64,000 nt of DNA from Algoriphagus formosus (GTDB taxonomy: Bacteria; Bacteroidota; Bacteroidia; Cytophagales; Cyclobacteriaceae). The first letter of the stretch is position 1; the number at the start of each line of letters is the position of its first letter. The notes beneath the pieces are model-generated. The model made no database searches. It had not been told where the DNA came from and saw only the letters and a list, made by a program, of their open reading frames with translations. The position numbers and the translations under genes are program-made. The stretch is taken from NCBI RefSeq assembly GCF_002807035.1, contig NZ_NIUC01000002.1:1703267-1767266 (forward strand), given 5' to 3'. Shown here piece by piece: positions 8,751-17,421 of this stretch.

Positions 8751-9851
8751 ATGACAACTCAAATTAACAGCAAATATTTAGAAAATTACGCCAAAGCGTA
8801 CTCCGAGACCGTCTGCGAACGGTTTTTTACTGATCGGCAATTTATCTCAGGACAGGATATCGTTGGCTTGACCAGCTCTGTCCAAGTTAATTTCTTTGTG
8901 ATCAAGCATCTCTTCGAGCTGTGGCAGAAGGAATTACAGAAACTGAAAAGCAATCCCTATTTCGACTATCGGGATATTTCAGTTCATGAAGCCTTAACCC
9001 AGTTTATGAATGTGCTCTCCCGAAGAATCCGAGTGGAGAAAGGACATTTTCAGCCCTTGCTAGAAGAGGCGGTGAAAAGAGCGATAGAACTGGCCACCGA
9101 TCCTGTAAGCTATTATCAATCTGAAATCGATCAGGCTCCGGCAAAGCAGATCAATGAATACCTGCGTGAGAATAAAAAGTATTATAAATGGCATGCTCAA
9201 TTGATTAATTTTTTGATCGATAAGGCTGGGTTTGGTCAGGAGGCTTCGGATTACAAAAAAGCTATCGCAGCCAATTACCAAGCAGTAAAGGATCAATTGG
9301 AGTCTGTCAACTTGCTTCTTGCCACCTTAGGCGATGTCAAAGCTTTTGATCTCGATGCCTATCTACAAAATGACAGTCAAGCTGAAGCGGAAGCAGTTGC
9401 TCTAAGCCCAAAGACGGAGGAGGAGTCTGCTTCTTTCTTTGAGAATCTCGAAGAAGAGGAAGTAAAAGAAGCTCCTCAAGCGAAAGTGGAAACTACACCT
9501 GAGCCGGTTGCCTCTACCCCAAAGAGTCCAAGTCCAAGTACATCAGGCTCGATTCAAGTGAGGCAAGTTCGCGCTAGATTCTCTGCTGAGAGTTACAAAG
9601 GCATGAAAGGGATTATTGGTGAATTGTCGGAAAGCTTGGCCATCAATCAGCGCTTCATGTTTCGAAAGGAGCTTTTCGAAGGTAATGATGACTTATTGAC
9701 TCATGCTTTGAAATCCCTTGATGCCTGTGATTCACTTGAAGACGCCATCGAATTAATTAATAATCGATACCTGCCCGAGTTAGGATGGGAGCCTAATTCA
9801 GAACCAGTGGACGAATTTCTTTCTTTGGTGTATAGGCGCTTTTTGGATTAA
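8751..9851 (+). CDS. Protein of unknown function, probably conserved in Bacteroidota
   Basis: I do not recognise a named family. The 366-residue protein has no signal peptide or membrane segment. The N-terminal half (1-205) is helical and charged. Residues about 210-265 form an acidic then Pro/Ser/Thr-rich linker (EEEEVKEAP, PKSPSPSTS). The C-terminal 85 residues contain ESLAINQRFMFRKELFEG followed by SLEDAIELIN, a segment I recall at the C-terminus of other Bacteroidota hypothetical proteins (memory, unverified). Its last 4 bp overlap the convergent rodA. A cytoplasmic, possibly scaffold-like protein is the most I can infer. Confidence 0.8.
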   Translation: MTTQINSKYLENYAKAYSETVCERFFTDRQFISGQDIVGLTSSVQVNFFVIKHLFELWQKELQKLKSNPYFDYRDISVHEALTQFMNVLSRRIRVEKGHFQPLLEEAVKRAIELATDPVSYYQSEIDQAPAKQINEYLRENKKYYKWHAQLINFLIDKAGFGQEASDYKKAIAANYQAVKDQLESVNLLLATLGDVKAFDLDAYLQNDSQAEAEAVALSPKTEEESASFFENLEEEEVKEAPQAKVETTPEPVASTPKSPSPSTSGSIQVRQVRARFSAESYKGMKGIIGELSESLAINQRFMFRKELFEGNDDLLTHALKSLDACDSLEDAIELINNRYLPELGWEPNSEPVDEFLSLVYRRFLD

Positions 9852-11122
9852 CCTAATCGGCCCAATTGCTGAGAACGGGATGCATCCATTTTGATAAAGA
9901 TGAATAGCAAAATGGTAAATGACCAAAGAGAGGATCCTCCATAACTGAAAAATGGAAGAGGAATTCCCACTACCGGGAAAAGCCCTATCGTCATCGAAAT
10001 ATTGATCATAAAGTGAAAAAGAATGATAGAAAGCACGGAGTAGCCATAGACTCTGGCAAATCGTGTTTTCTGTCGCTCTGCCATGACGACCAGCCGGTAA
10101 AGCAAAGTCATAAACAATCCGATTACTACCAAGCTGCCCAGCCAGCCAAATTCTTCCCCTAGCGTACAGAAGATAAAATCCGTGTGTTGTTCCGGTACGA
10201 AATCAAACTTGGTTTGGGTGCCTTGCAAATAACCCTTTCCTAAGAATCCACCTGAACCAATGGCGATTTTGGACTGGGTTACATTCCAACCAACACCAAG
10301 CGGATCCAAGTCAGGGTTGAACAAAACCATGATTCTGTTTTGCTGATGAGGAGGAAGCTTGGATACGACAAAATCGATACTATAGCTATATCCTATCATC
10401 ACCAGAGCAATCGCCCCAAATACCAGCGTCCTTTTCCAAGATCGCTTTCCGATGGATACTAATAATAAAAAGATTAGACCTATTCCGATTGCTAGGTATA
10501 AATTGTTTTCAATGCCAAGAGCGAGTAGAGACAGGGCAATAAAACCAAGGCCCAAAATGTAATAGCGCTGGGGAAAGCCTTCTCGATAAAACATGATGAA
10601 AAGCGCAAAGTAAACCATTGCCGTACCCGTGTCAGGCTGCAGCAAAATCAGGATTACTGGTGCCATCATCACTCCCAAGGCAATAAGTTGGTTTTTGGTT
10701 TGGGAGAGATCGAAATTCGGCCTTTCCATCACCTTTGCTAGCGCGAGTGCTGTTGCGAATTTGGCAAACTCCCCAGGCTGAATTCTAAAGGAACCAACCC
10801 CGATAGACAGGACCTGCCCGTTTACTTCTTTGCCGAGAAAGGGCGTCAATAGAAGTAAAACAAGGAAAAAGAGGTAAACCGGAAGTGCAAGATTTTCAAA
10901 AAGCCGATGATCAGCGGCCATGATTACAAGGATAATCGCCACCGAAGCACCGATCCAAACAAGCTGCTTACCCGAGTTGATAGAAAAGTCAAAAATGCTT
11001 TTGGCAGCCTGCCCGTCAAAAACCGCCGCATAGATATTAAACCAGCCTATGATGACTAAAGCAAAATAGACTAGTACGGTAGGCCAATCGACGCGACTGA
11101 TGGGTAGATCGTTGCTTCGCAT
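9848..11122 (-). CDS. rodA: Peptidoglycan glycosyltransferase RodA (SEDS family)
   Basis: Polymerises lipid II during lateral wall growth with PBP2. The 424-residue protein has about ten hydrophobic segments and SEDS motifs: the TDFIFCTLGEEFGW region, GIPLPFFSYGGSS near the C-terminus, and the QPDTGTAM segment. Length is somewhat above E. coli RodA (370). The start overlaps the mrdA stop by one base (TAATG), so it is coupled to its PBP2 partner and closes the mreBCD-mrdA-rodA operon. Confidence 0.96.
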   Translation of the reverse strand: MRSNDLPISRVDWPTVLVYFALVIIGWFNIYAAVFDGQAAKSIFDFSINSGKQLVWIGASVAIILVIMAADHRLFENLALPVYLFFLVLLLLTPFLGKEVNGQVLSIGVGSFRIQPGEFAKFATALALAKVMERPNFDLSQTKNQLIALGVMMAPVILILLQPDTGTAMVYFALFIMFYREGFPQRYYILGLGFIALSLLALGIENNLYLAIGIGLIFLLLVSIGKRSWKRTLVFGAIALVMIGYSYSIDFVVSKLPPHQQNRIMVLFNPDLDPLGVGWNVTQSKIAIGSGGFLGKGYLQGTQTKFDFVPEQHTDFIFCTLGEEFGWLGSLVVIGLFMTLLYRLVVMAERQKTRFARVYGYSVLSIILFHFMINISMTIGLFPVVGIPLPFFSYGGSSLWSFTILLFIFIKMDASRSQQLGRLG

Positions 11123-12924
11123 TAATAAATGAAGTTATTGGCCAATACATATTCTTCTAACTGAGGTCTGGTGATTTGTCCTCGAAGGTACTTTTCAATC
11201 ATCAAACTCGCTGTACTTGCTGCAGCTCTACCACCCCAACCCGCATTTTCTACATAGACAGCAATCGCAATCTTCGGATCATCTTTTGGTGCGAAAGCAA
11301 CAAATACTGAGTGATCTTCTCCATGTGGGTTTTGGGCTGTTCCTGTTTTACCGGCAATCACTAAATCCTGAATAATCGCCCGATTTGCTGTTCCATAAAG
11401 TGCTTCCGCCATCGCATCCTGAATCAAATCAAAGTGCTTTGGATCGACGCCTACATCATTTTTGATTCGGAATTTAGCGGGTATTCTCGTAGGATCACCA
11501 TCCACAGCCTTAATCAAATGAGGCGTGTAATAATATCCTTTGTTGGCAAAAATAGCCGCCAGATTCGCCATTTGTAATGGAGTAACTTGCAACTCACCCT
11601 GTCCAATGGAAAGTGAATAAATCGTAGAATATTTCCAGCGACCTTCTCCATACACTCGATCGTATAGTTTGCTGGATGGAACATCGCCGCCGTATTCGCC
11701 GACCATATCCACTCCAAGTTTTCCGCCAAGTCCGAATTTCATCACTTTTTCCCGCCAGGCATCCAGACCGATCTGTGTATCCTTAAAGGTATTGCTGGAG
11801 ATCTCCTGATTGATGATCCTTCGGAAAGCCTGATGGTAATATGGGTTACAGGAATTTCGGATAGCTCCGAAAAGATTGACCGGAGAAGGATGATTGTGGC
11901 AAGCTACCAAAGATCTGTTACAAGCAAAGGTCGTCTCTGGGAATAGAATGCCCTCTTGCAAACCAATCAAGCTCTGCACAATTTTGAAAATGGAGCCAGG
12001 TGGGTAGCGGGCCATGACCGGACGATTCAGGAAAGGCTTGCTATCCATCGAATTGAGGATAGAGTAGTTTTTTCCAAAATCAGCTCCAGTCAGTTCATTT
12101 GGGTCATAAAAAGGAGCAGAAATCATGGCTAAGATTTCCCCTGTCTTTGGTTCAATGGCTACCACTGACCCGGTTTTACCTTCCATCAGATGCTCACCGT
12201 ATAGCTGAAGTTCTCGATCCAGTGTTGACGTTAGGTTGATTCCTGCAACGGACGCGGTATCGTAAGCCCCATCTTTGAATGGTCCCTTATCTACGCCTCG
12301 GACGTTGACCATTTTGTATTTGACCCCTTTTTGACCTCTCAGTTCATCTTCGTAAAATCGCTCCATTCCACTTAGGCCTACATAATCACCCTGTTCGTAG
12401 TAGTCTGAGCTATCTCTTTCGAGTTGGCGGGCATTAATCTCCCCGATATAGCCAAGGGCATGAGCTGCAATAGGAGTAGGGTAGGAGCGTACAGATCTTG
12501 TGGTAATAAATAGCCCTGGATAATCGATCAGAAAATCTTGGATTTTGGCAAAATCCGTTGAAGAAATTTGCTTGATCAGCGGAGATGGCTTGACGGATGA
12601 ATACTTTTTAGCAGCATTGTAAGCTGTGACCAGGTCTTCTTTTTCAATCCCAAAAATCGAAAGGAATTTAGCAGTGTCCTTTACAGAGAATTCCTTGGGT
12701 ACGACCATCAGGTCAAAAATAGGATTATTGTAAACGAGGAGTTCGCCGTTTCGATCATAAATCAATCCACGATAAGGATGATCCACCACTCGCTGAATGG
12801 CATTTCGCTCTGCCCTACGGGTAAAGCTGTCGTCCATTACCTGTATCATAAAAAGCTTGGTCAGCAAAACTAAGCCAACTAAGGAAATGACGATAATGAT
12901 GACAAACGGCCTCTTGTCGTTCAT
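11122..12924 (-). CDS. mrdA: Penicillin-binding protein 2, elongasome transpeptidase
   Basis: Class B PBP that crosslinks peptidoglycan in the elongasome. The 600-residue protein has one N-terminal membrane segment (about 8-27), a dimerisation/pedestal domain with RGLIYDRNGELL, and the transpeptidase domain with PPGSIFKI (active-site SxxK), a probable second motif in SLSIGQGE, and KTGTAQ (KTG motif). It overlaps mreD by 4 bp and rodA by 1 bp. Confidence 0.96.
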   Translation of the reverse strand: MNDKRPFVIIIVISLVGLVLLTKLFMIQVMDDSFTRRAERNAIQRVVDHPYRGLIYDRNGELLVYNNPIFDLMVVPKEFSVKDTAKFLSIFGIEKEDLVTAYNAAKKYSSVKPSPLIKQISSTDFAKIQDFLIDYPGLFITTRSVRSYPTPIAAHALGYIGEINARQLERDSSDYYEQGDYVGLSGMERFYEDELRGQKGVKYKMVNVRGVDKGPFKDGAYDTASVAGINLTSTLDRELQLYGEHLMEGKTGSVVAIEPKTGEILAMISAPFYDPNELTGADFGKNYSILNSMDSKPFLNRPVMARYPPGSIFKIVQSLIGLQEGILFPETTFACNRSLVACHNHPSPVNLFGAIRNSCNPYYHQAFRRIINQEISSNTFKDTQIGLDAWREKVMKFGLGGKLGVDMVGEYGGDVPSSKLYDRVYGEGRWKYSTIYSLSIGQGELQVTPLQMANLAAIFANKGYYYTPHLIKAVDGDPTRIPAKFRIKNDVGVDPKHFDLIQDAMAEALYGTANRAIIQDLVIAGKTGTAQNPHGEDHSVFVAFAPKDDPKIAIAVYVENAGWGGRAAASTASLMIEKYLRGQITRPQLEEYVLANNFIY

Positions 12925-13445
12925 AGAATACTCCTCCTTCTTTTATAGAACAACGCTTGTACAAGTATAGCCAAAAGCACCGTTAAAATGGAGGAAAAAA
13001 AGCTTTTGTTTAGGATATTGAAAACACCCATGGTTCCCCATTGATCTACTGTGAAAAACAAAAGAGAAAACAAGAATGTCATAGGAACAATATAGGTCAA
13101 ATACCAACCTGTACCCATTTCTTGAAGGGTAGGGGAAGTTCCTTCGTCGTATCCACCTGTTGGACTGATAATTCGTAACCAGATAGGTCGAAAAAATCCA
13201 ATAAATGTAGTGCCGACTGCATGAATTCCTCCCGTATCATAAAACATATCCACTGTCAGTCCGACTAAGAAACTGATCACCAAAAGCGAAATGGTCGATA
13301 TGTTGACAGGTAGGTGTAAAATGAGCAATAGATAAATGAAACAAAGAGCAACGCCAAAGAGTGCCAGGTTTTTCAAAAAGAATATCTGAATAACCAGCAG
13401 CAACAATCCCCAGATGATTGTCGAAAAAAGATTTCTAATATTCAT
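12921..13445 (-). CDS. mreD: Rod shape-determining protein MreD
   Basis: A 174-residue integral membrane protein with about five hydrophobic segments, as usual for MreD. Sequence conservation is low in this family; the call rests on size, topology and position between mreC (11-bp overlap) and mrdA (4-bp overlap). It links the MreB filament machinery to RodA/PBP2. Confidence 0.88.
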   Translation of the reverse strand: MNIRNLFSTIIWGLLLLVIQIFFLKNLALFGVALCFIYLLLILHLPVNISTISLLVISFLVGLTVDMFYDTGGIHAVGTTFIGFFRPIWLRIISPTGGYDEGTSPTLQEMGTGWYLTYIVPMTFLFSLLFFTVDQWGTMGVFNILNKSFFSSILTVLLAILVQALFYKRRRSIL

Positions 13446-14271
13446 CGCTTATCTCGGCTTGTTGATAGAGAGAATCCCGCTCCTCAATGGATGTATTTCT
13501 GACTAGATACACATAATTAAGCTTGCTGAAGTCAGCACTCAGTTGCACACTGATATCTAGGTAATTTTGGTTTTCAGATGGATTGACGCTTTTGATCGTG
13601 CCAATCAAAATCCCTTCCGGAAACACAGCGTTGTAGCCGGAAGTGATTACGGTGTCTCCAGGGGAAGGGGTCACGTGTCTAGGTACATAGAGCATTTTGG
13701 CCACCTGAGTATCTTTTCCATCCCAGTTGATAGATCCGAAGACATCGCTTGATTTGATTTTGGAAGAGACCAATAGCCCAGTATTTAGGAGGGAAATACC
13801 CACGGAGAAGTTTTTGGAGACCTCCTTAATTCTTCCCACGGCACCATTTTGGGTGAAAATCCCCATTCCCTCTGTGACTCCATCGTCCGCACCTCGATTG
13901 ATCGTGATGTGATTCTGGGCTAGACGCAGGGTTTGGCCTACTATTTTACCACCGATGATTTCAAAGGAAGCCTTAAAACTGGAATCCAAAGGAGCGTAAG
14001 AAACACTATCCATGGAATTTTGACCAATCAACTCCTTCAACAAGCGGGCATTTTGAGCGCTTAGCTTATCATTTTCTTCAGAAAGACTGAAAAATCCTGT
14101 AATGTCAGATTGAGTTTTCAATAATGACCCGGATATGGCCATCGAGCTATTGAAAAATGCTGCTCCTTGGGGAGAGTTATTTCTGACCACCATCCAGATG
14201 GCGATGATTTCTAATAAGACAAATAGTAAAAAGGCCCTTAGTTTATAAAGGAATTCGAAAATGCGTAGCAT
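13435..14271 (-). CDS. mreC: Rod shape-determining protein MreC
   Basis: Periplasmic elongasome protein that activates PBP2. The 278-residue protein has an N-terminal membrane anchor (about residues 9-28), a short coiled coil around residues 60-80, and the beta-rich MreC domain with GIFTQNGAVGRI and PGDTVITSGYNAVFPEGILIG. It starts 7 bp after mreB ends. Confidence 0.94.
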   Translation of the reverse strand: MLRIFEFLYKLRAFLLFVLLEIIAIWMVVRNNSPQGAAFFNSSMAISGSLLKTQSDITGFFSLSEENDKLSAQNARLLKELIGQNSMDSVSYAPLDSSFKASFEIIGGKIVGQTLRLAQNHITINRGADDGVTEGMGIFTQNGAVGRIKEVSKNFSVGISLLNTGLLVSSKIKSSDVFGSINWDGKDTQVAKMLYVPRHVTPSPGDTVITSGYNAVFPEGILIGTIKSVNPSENQNYLDISVQLSADFSKLNYVYLVRNTSIEERDSLYQQAEISDEY

Positions 14272-14278
14272 TCGGGCT

Positions 14279-15307
14279 TTAAGTCATCAATACGGTTCGG
14301 AAATTATGCAAGTTTTTCAGCGCTGTGCCTGTTCCTCGTACTACTGCACGAAGTGGATCTTCAGCGATGTGAATGGGCAATTTGGTTTTTTGATGTAATC
14401 GCTTGTCCAAGCCTTTAAGAAGTGCTCCTCCTCCGGTGAGGTGGATACCATTATCATAAATATCTGCTGAAAGTTCAGGTGGAGCAATCTCCAATGCTTT
14501 CAAAACCGCCTCTTCTATTTTTGAGACTGATTTATCCAGAGCAAAGGCAATTTCGGAATAAGACACCTTGATTACTTTCGGGATACCGGTCATCAAATCC
14601 CTACCTCTGATTTCGTAATCTTCTGGGGCGTCATCGAGTTCCGTAAGTGCAGATCCAATGGCAATTTTTACCTTCTCGGCAGATCGCTCACCGATGAGTA
14701 AATTGTGCTGTCTCCGCATGTAGTCCAATATATCTTTGGTGAAGGTATCACCTGCCACTCGGATGGACTGATCAGCTACAATGCCTGAAAGCGCGATCAA
14801 GGCGATCTCAGTAGTACCTCCTCCGATATCTACGATCATAGACCCCATTGGCTTTTCGATATCTATTCCGATACCGATTGCCGCAGCGATTGGTTCAAAC
14901 ACCATGTATACCTCCTTCGCACCTGCATGCTCAGCAGAGTCACGTACCGCTCGTTTTTCTACTTCAGTGATCCCAGATGGGATACAGATGACCATCCGAT
15001 GCGATTGCGGGAACATTCCTTTTTTCTGTCCGGGGATCATTTTGATGAGACCTCGGATCATTTGCTCAGCGGCGTAGAAGTCGGCGATTACTCCATCTTT
15101 CAGTGGGCGGATTGTTTTGATGTTTTCATGCGTTTTCTCATGCATGTTCATAGCTTCTCTTCCGACCGCAAGCACACGGTTATTGGTCTTGTCAATCGCA
15201 ATAATAGAGGGCTCGTCCACCACGATTTTATCTTTGTGGATAATCAGCGTGTTGGCAGTACCAAGGTCTATGGCAATGTCACTTGAGAAAAAATCAAATA
15301 ATCCCAT
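14279..15307 (-). CDS. mreB: Rod shape-determining actin homologue MreB
   Basis: Actin-like ATPase that organises lateral cell-wall synthesis. The 342 residues match the family length. Visible motifs are the phosphate-1 loop DLGTANTLI, VDIGGGTTEIA (phosphate 2) and the adenosine motif LTGGGALLKGLD. It is the first gene of the minus-strand shape operon and diverges from rimP across a 328-bp control region. Confidence 0.98.
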   Translation of the reverse strand: MGLFDFFSSDIAIDLGTANTLIIHKDKIVVDEPSIIAIDKTNNRVLAVGREAMNMHEKTHENIKTIRPLKDGVIADFYAAEQMIRGLIKMIPGQKKGMFPQSHRMVICIPSGITEVEKRAVRDSAEHAGAKEVYMVFEPIAAAIGIGIDIEKPMGSMIVDIGGGTTEIALIALSGIVADQSIRVAGDTFTKDILDYMRRQHNLLIGERSAEKVKIAIGSALTELDDAPEDYEIRGRDLMTGIPKVIKVSYSEIAFALDKSVSKIEEAVLKALEIAPPELSADIYDNGIHLTGGGALLKGLDKRLHQKTKLPIHIAEDPLRAVVRGTGTALKNLHNFRTVLMT

Positions 15308-15387
15308 TTTTATTTTGGTGTTTTTGAAGGTAAATGAAGTAGGGTCTAACAGCTCTCAACAAGATACGCATATTAAACGGAGGTCGG

Positions 15388-15395
15388 CAAAATTA
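15388..15395 (-). promoter_or_regulatory. Candidate -7 box for the mreB operon
   Basis: On the minus strand this reads TAatTTTG, an exact match to the Bacteroidota -7 consensus TAnnTTTG. The nearest TTG (15410-15412) is only 14 bp away, shorter than the usual 17-23, so support is partial. The predicted transcript leader would be about 70 nt. Confidence 0.4.
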
Positions 15396-15544
15396 TTATG
15401 TTCTGACCACAAAAAGGAATCTCGGGGCATATTTTTTGGATCAAATTTCAAGTCGTATATCTCAGGCTCTTAAAATGTTTCATTTCTTTTAAAATTTTAT
15501 TTGAATGGATGGTGGTTTCTTTAAATTTCCTCTTGGGGGGAGAA

Positions 15545-15575
15545 TTGGTTTTCGATTAAATTTATTTTACCTTTG
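15545..15575 (+). promoter_or_regulatory. Promoter of the rimP-nusA-infB operon
   Basis: TTG at 15545-15547 and TAccTTTG at 15568-15575 are separated by 20 bp, matching the Bacteroidota sigma-A consensus (TTG, 17-23 bp, TAnnTTTG). The start codon of rimP lies 60 bp downstream, leaving a leader of about 50 nt that contains the hairpin at 15596. Confidence 0.75.
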
Positions 15576-15595
15576 TGCCGTATTCGATAGTTTCT

Positions 15596-15620
15596 AGAGG
15601 GGACCACATGTCCCCTCTTT
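15596..15620 (+). promoter_or_regulatory. Leader hairpin upstream of rimP
   Basis: A perfect 9-bp stem (15596-15604 with 15610-15618, core GAGGGGAC/GTCCCCTC) with a 5-nt loop sits in the predicted 5' leader, followed by only a short T-run. It could be a weak attenuator, an RNA-stabilising structure or a binding site. NusA autoregulation is known in other bacteria, but any role here is inference. Confidence 0.6.
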
Positions 15621-15635
15621 CATTATGCTTACTGT

Positions 15636-16109
15636 ATGAATGATTTGAAAGATAGACTTGAGGCTTTGGTTACTGATTGTTTGCCGGACGAAAGTCATTT
15701 TCTGGTGGATTTACAGCTGACTTCCAAGTCTAATCAGCTGCTATTGAATATTTTGATCGATGCGGATGCAGGACTGACGATCGACAGTTGTGCAAAAGTG
15801 AGTCGAGCAGTGTCCGGAGAGATTGAAGCATTAGAATTGATCGATTCGGCTTATCGAATTGAAGTTTCTTCTCCGGGAGTGGATTTTCCACTTTCTACTG
15901 AAAGACAGTATAGAAAAAACGTCGGGAGGGAGTTGAAAGTATTTCTTCAGGACGGGAAGGAATTGAAAGGAAAACTAATATCGGTCTCCGAATCAGGAAT
16001 AGTTTTGGAGGTAAAAATGAAAGAAAAAGGAAAAAAAGCGGTGTTACAGGAAGTAAATGTTGCTTTTGAGGATATCAAAAAATCAGTTGTACAAGTATCT
16101 TTTAAATAA
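15636..16109 (+). CDS. rimP: Ribosome maturation factor RimP
   Basis: Assists 30S subunit assembly. The 157-residue protein has the RimP N-terminal domain (LLLNILIDADAGLTIDSCAKVSRAV pattern: IDSCAKVSR) and the segment YRIEVSSPGVDFPL that marks the family, then the C-terminal SH3-like domain. It is first in rimP-nusA-infB, 5 bp before nusA. Confidence 0.95.
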   Translation: MNDLKDRLEALVTDCLPDESHFLVDLQLTSKSNQLLLNILIDADAGLTIDSCAKVSRAVSGEIEALELIDSAYRIEVSSPGVDFPLSTERQYRKNVGRELKVFLQDGKELKGKLISVSESGIVLEVKMKEKGKKAVLQEVNVAFEDIKKSVVQVSFK

Positions 16110-16114
16110 ATCAA

Positions 16115-17356
16115 ATGGATGCCAAAGTCTTAATAGATTCCTTCGCTGAATTTGCGAGATCTAAAAATGTGGATCGACCTACCATGATCCGTATTCTTGA
16201 GGATGTATTCAGAGCCATGATCCGTAAAAAATTTGAAACGGACGAAAACTTTGACGTGACAATCAATGCTGATAAAGGAGACTTAGAGATCTTCCGTATC
16301 CGTGAGATTGTGGATGACAATTCTGAAGATATTTGGGATTTTGATAAAATCAGCCTGACCGATGCCCGCAAAATCGAACCGGATTTTGAGATCGGTGAGG
16401 AGGTTTATGAAAAAATCGAACTGGAAGAGTTTGGGCGAAGAGCTGTGCAGATGGCACGTCAGACTTTGATCCAGCGAATCAAGGACTTGGAGAAGGACAT
16501 TCTTTTCAATAAATATGAAGAATTGGTCGGAGAGGTAGTCTCTGCTGAGGTTTACCAGATTCTCGGCCGTGAGATTCTTATGATTGATGGAGAGGGGAAT
16601 GAGCTGATTTTGCCTAAAGGAGAGCAAATCCCTAAGGATCGATTTAGAAAAGGCGATACCGTGAAGGCCATCGTCCACAAGGTTGACATGATGAATGGCA
16701 ACCCAAAAATCATTTTGTCAAGAACATCTCCTGTTTTCTTGGAGAGACTCTTCGAAAATGAAGTGCCTGAAGTTTATGATGGCTTGATTACCATTGTAAA
16801 GATCGTTCGAGAGCCAGGAGAGCGAGCCAAGGTGGCTGTAGAATCTTATGATGATCGAATTGATCCAGTAGGTGCATGTGTCGGAATGAAAGGGTCAAGA
16901 ATTCATGCGATTGTGCGTGAATTGCAAAACGAGAACATCGACGTGATTAATTTCACAGAGAATTTGGACCTTTATGTAGCCCGGGCATTAAGTCCTGCTA
17001 AGGTATCTTCATTGAGTGTCAATGAGGAAACTCGTCGGATTTCTGTATTTCTAAAGCCCGATCAGGTATCTTTGGCAATCGGAAAAGGCGGATACAATAT
17101 CAAATTGGCAAGCCGATTGGTAGGATATGAGATCGACGTGTTCAGAGAGCTGAATGAAAATGAGGAAGAAGACGTCGATTTGATCGAATTTGAAGATGAA
17201 ATTGATGCTTGGATCATCGATGAGTTGAAGAAAACTGGTTTGGACACGGCTCGTTCCGTATTGGCTTTGACCAAAGAAGATTTGGTAAGAAGAACCGAAC
17301 TGGAAGAAGAGACCATCGAGGAGATCTTCAAGATATTAAAACAAGAGTTTGAATAA
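16115..17356 (+). CDS. nusA: Transcription termination/antitermination factor NusA
   Basis: Binds RNA polymerase and nascent RNA. The 413 residues cover the N-terminal polymerase-binding domain (1-125), S1 domain (about 130-200), KH1 (with DPVGACVGMKGSRIHAI) and KH2 (with LAIGKGGYNIKLASRL), and a short acidic C-terminus with a helix-hairpin-like segment (LDTARSVLALTKEDL). It lacks the two full C-terminal repeats of the E. coli protein, as most non-proteobacterial NusA proteins do. Confidence 0.97.
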   Translation: MDAKVLIDSFAEFARSKNVDRPTMIRILEDVFRAMIRKKFETDENFDVTINADKGDLEIFRIREIVDDNSEDIWDFDKISLTDARKIEPDFEIGEEVYEKIELEEFGRRAVQMARQTLIQRIKDLEKDILFNKYEELVGEVVSAEVYQILGREILMIDGEGNELILPKGEQIPKDRFRKGDTVKAIVHKVDMMNGNPKIILSRTSPVFLERLFENEVPEVYDGLITIVKIVREPGERAKVAVESYDDRIDPVGACVGMKGSRIHAIVRELQNENIDVINFTENLDLYVARALSPAKVSSLSVNEETRRISVFLKPDQVSLAIGKGGYNIKLASRLVGYEIDVFRELNENEEEDVDLIEFEDEIDAWIIDELKKTGLDTARSVLALTKEDLVRRTELEEETIEEIFKILKQEFE

Positions 17357-17421
17357 GTCAGGGTGTTTAGCCCGTAGAATTACCCAATAGTAAAAAAGAT
17401 TTCGAAAGCGGTTTTTAGCGT

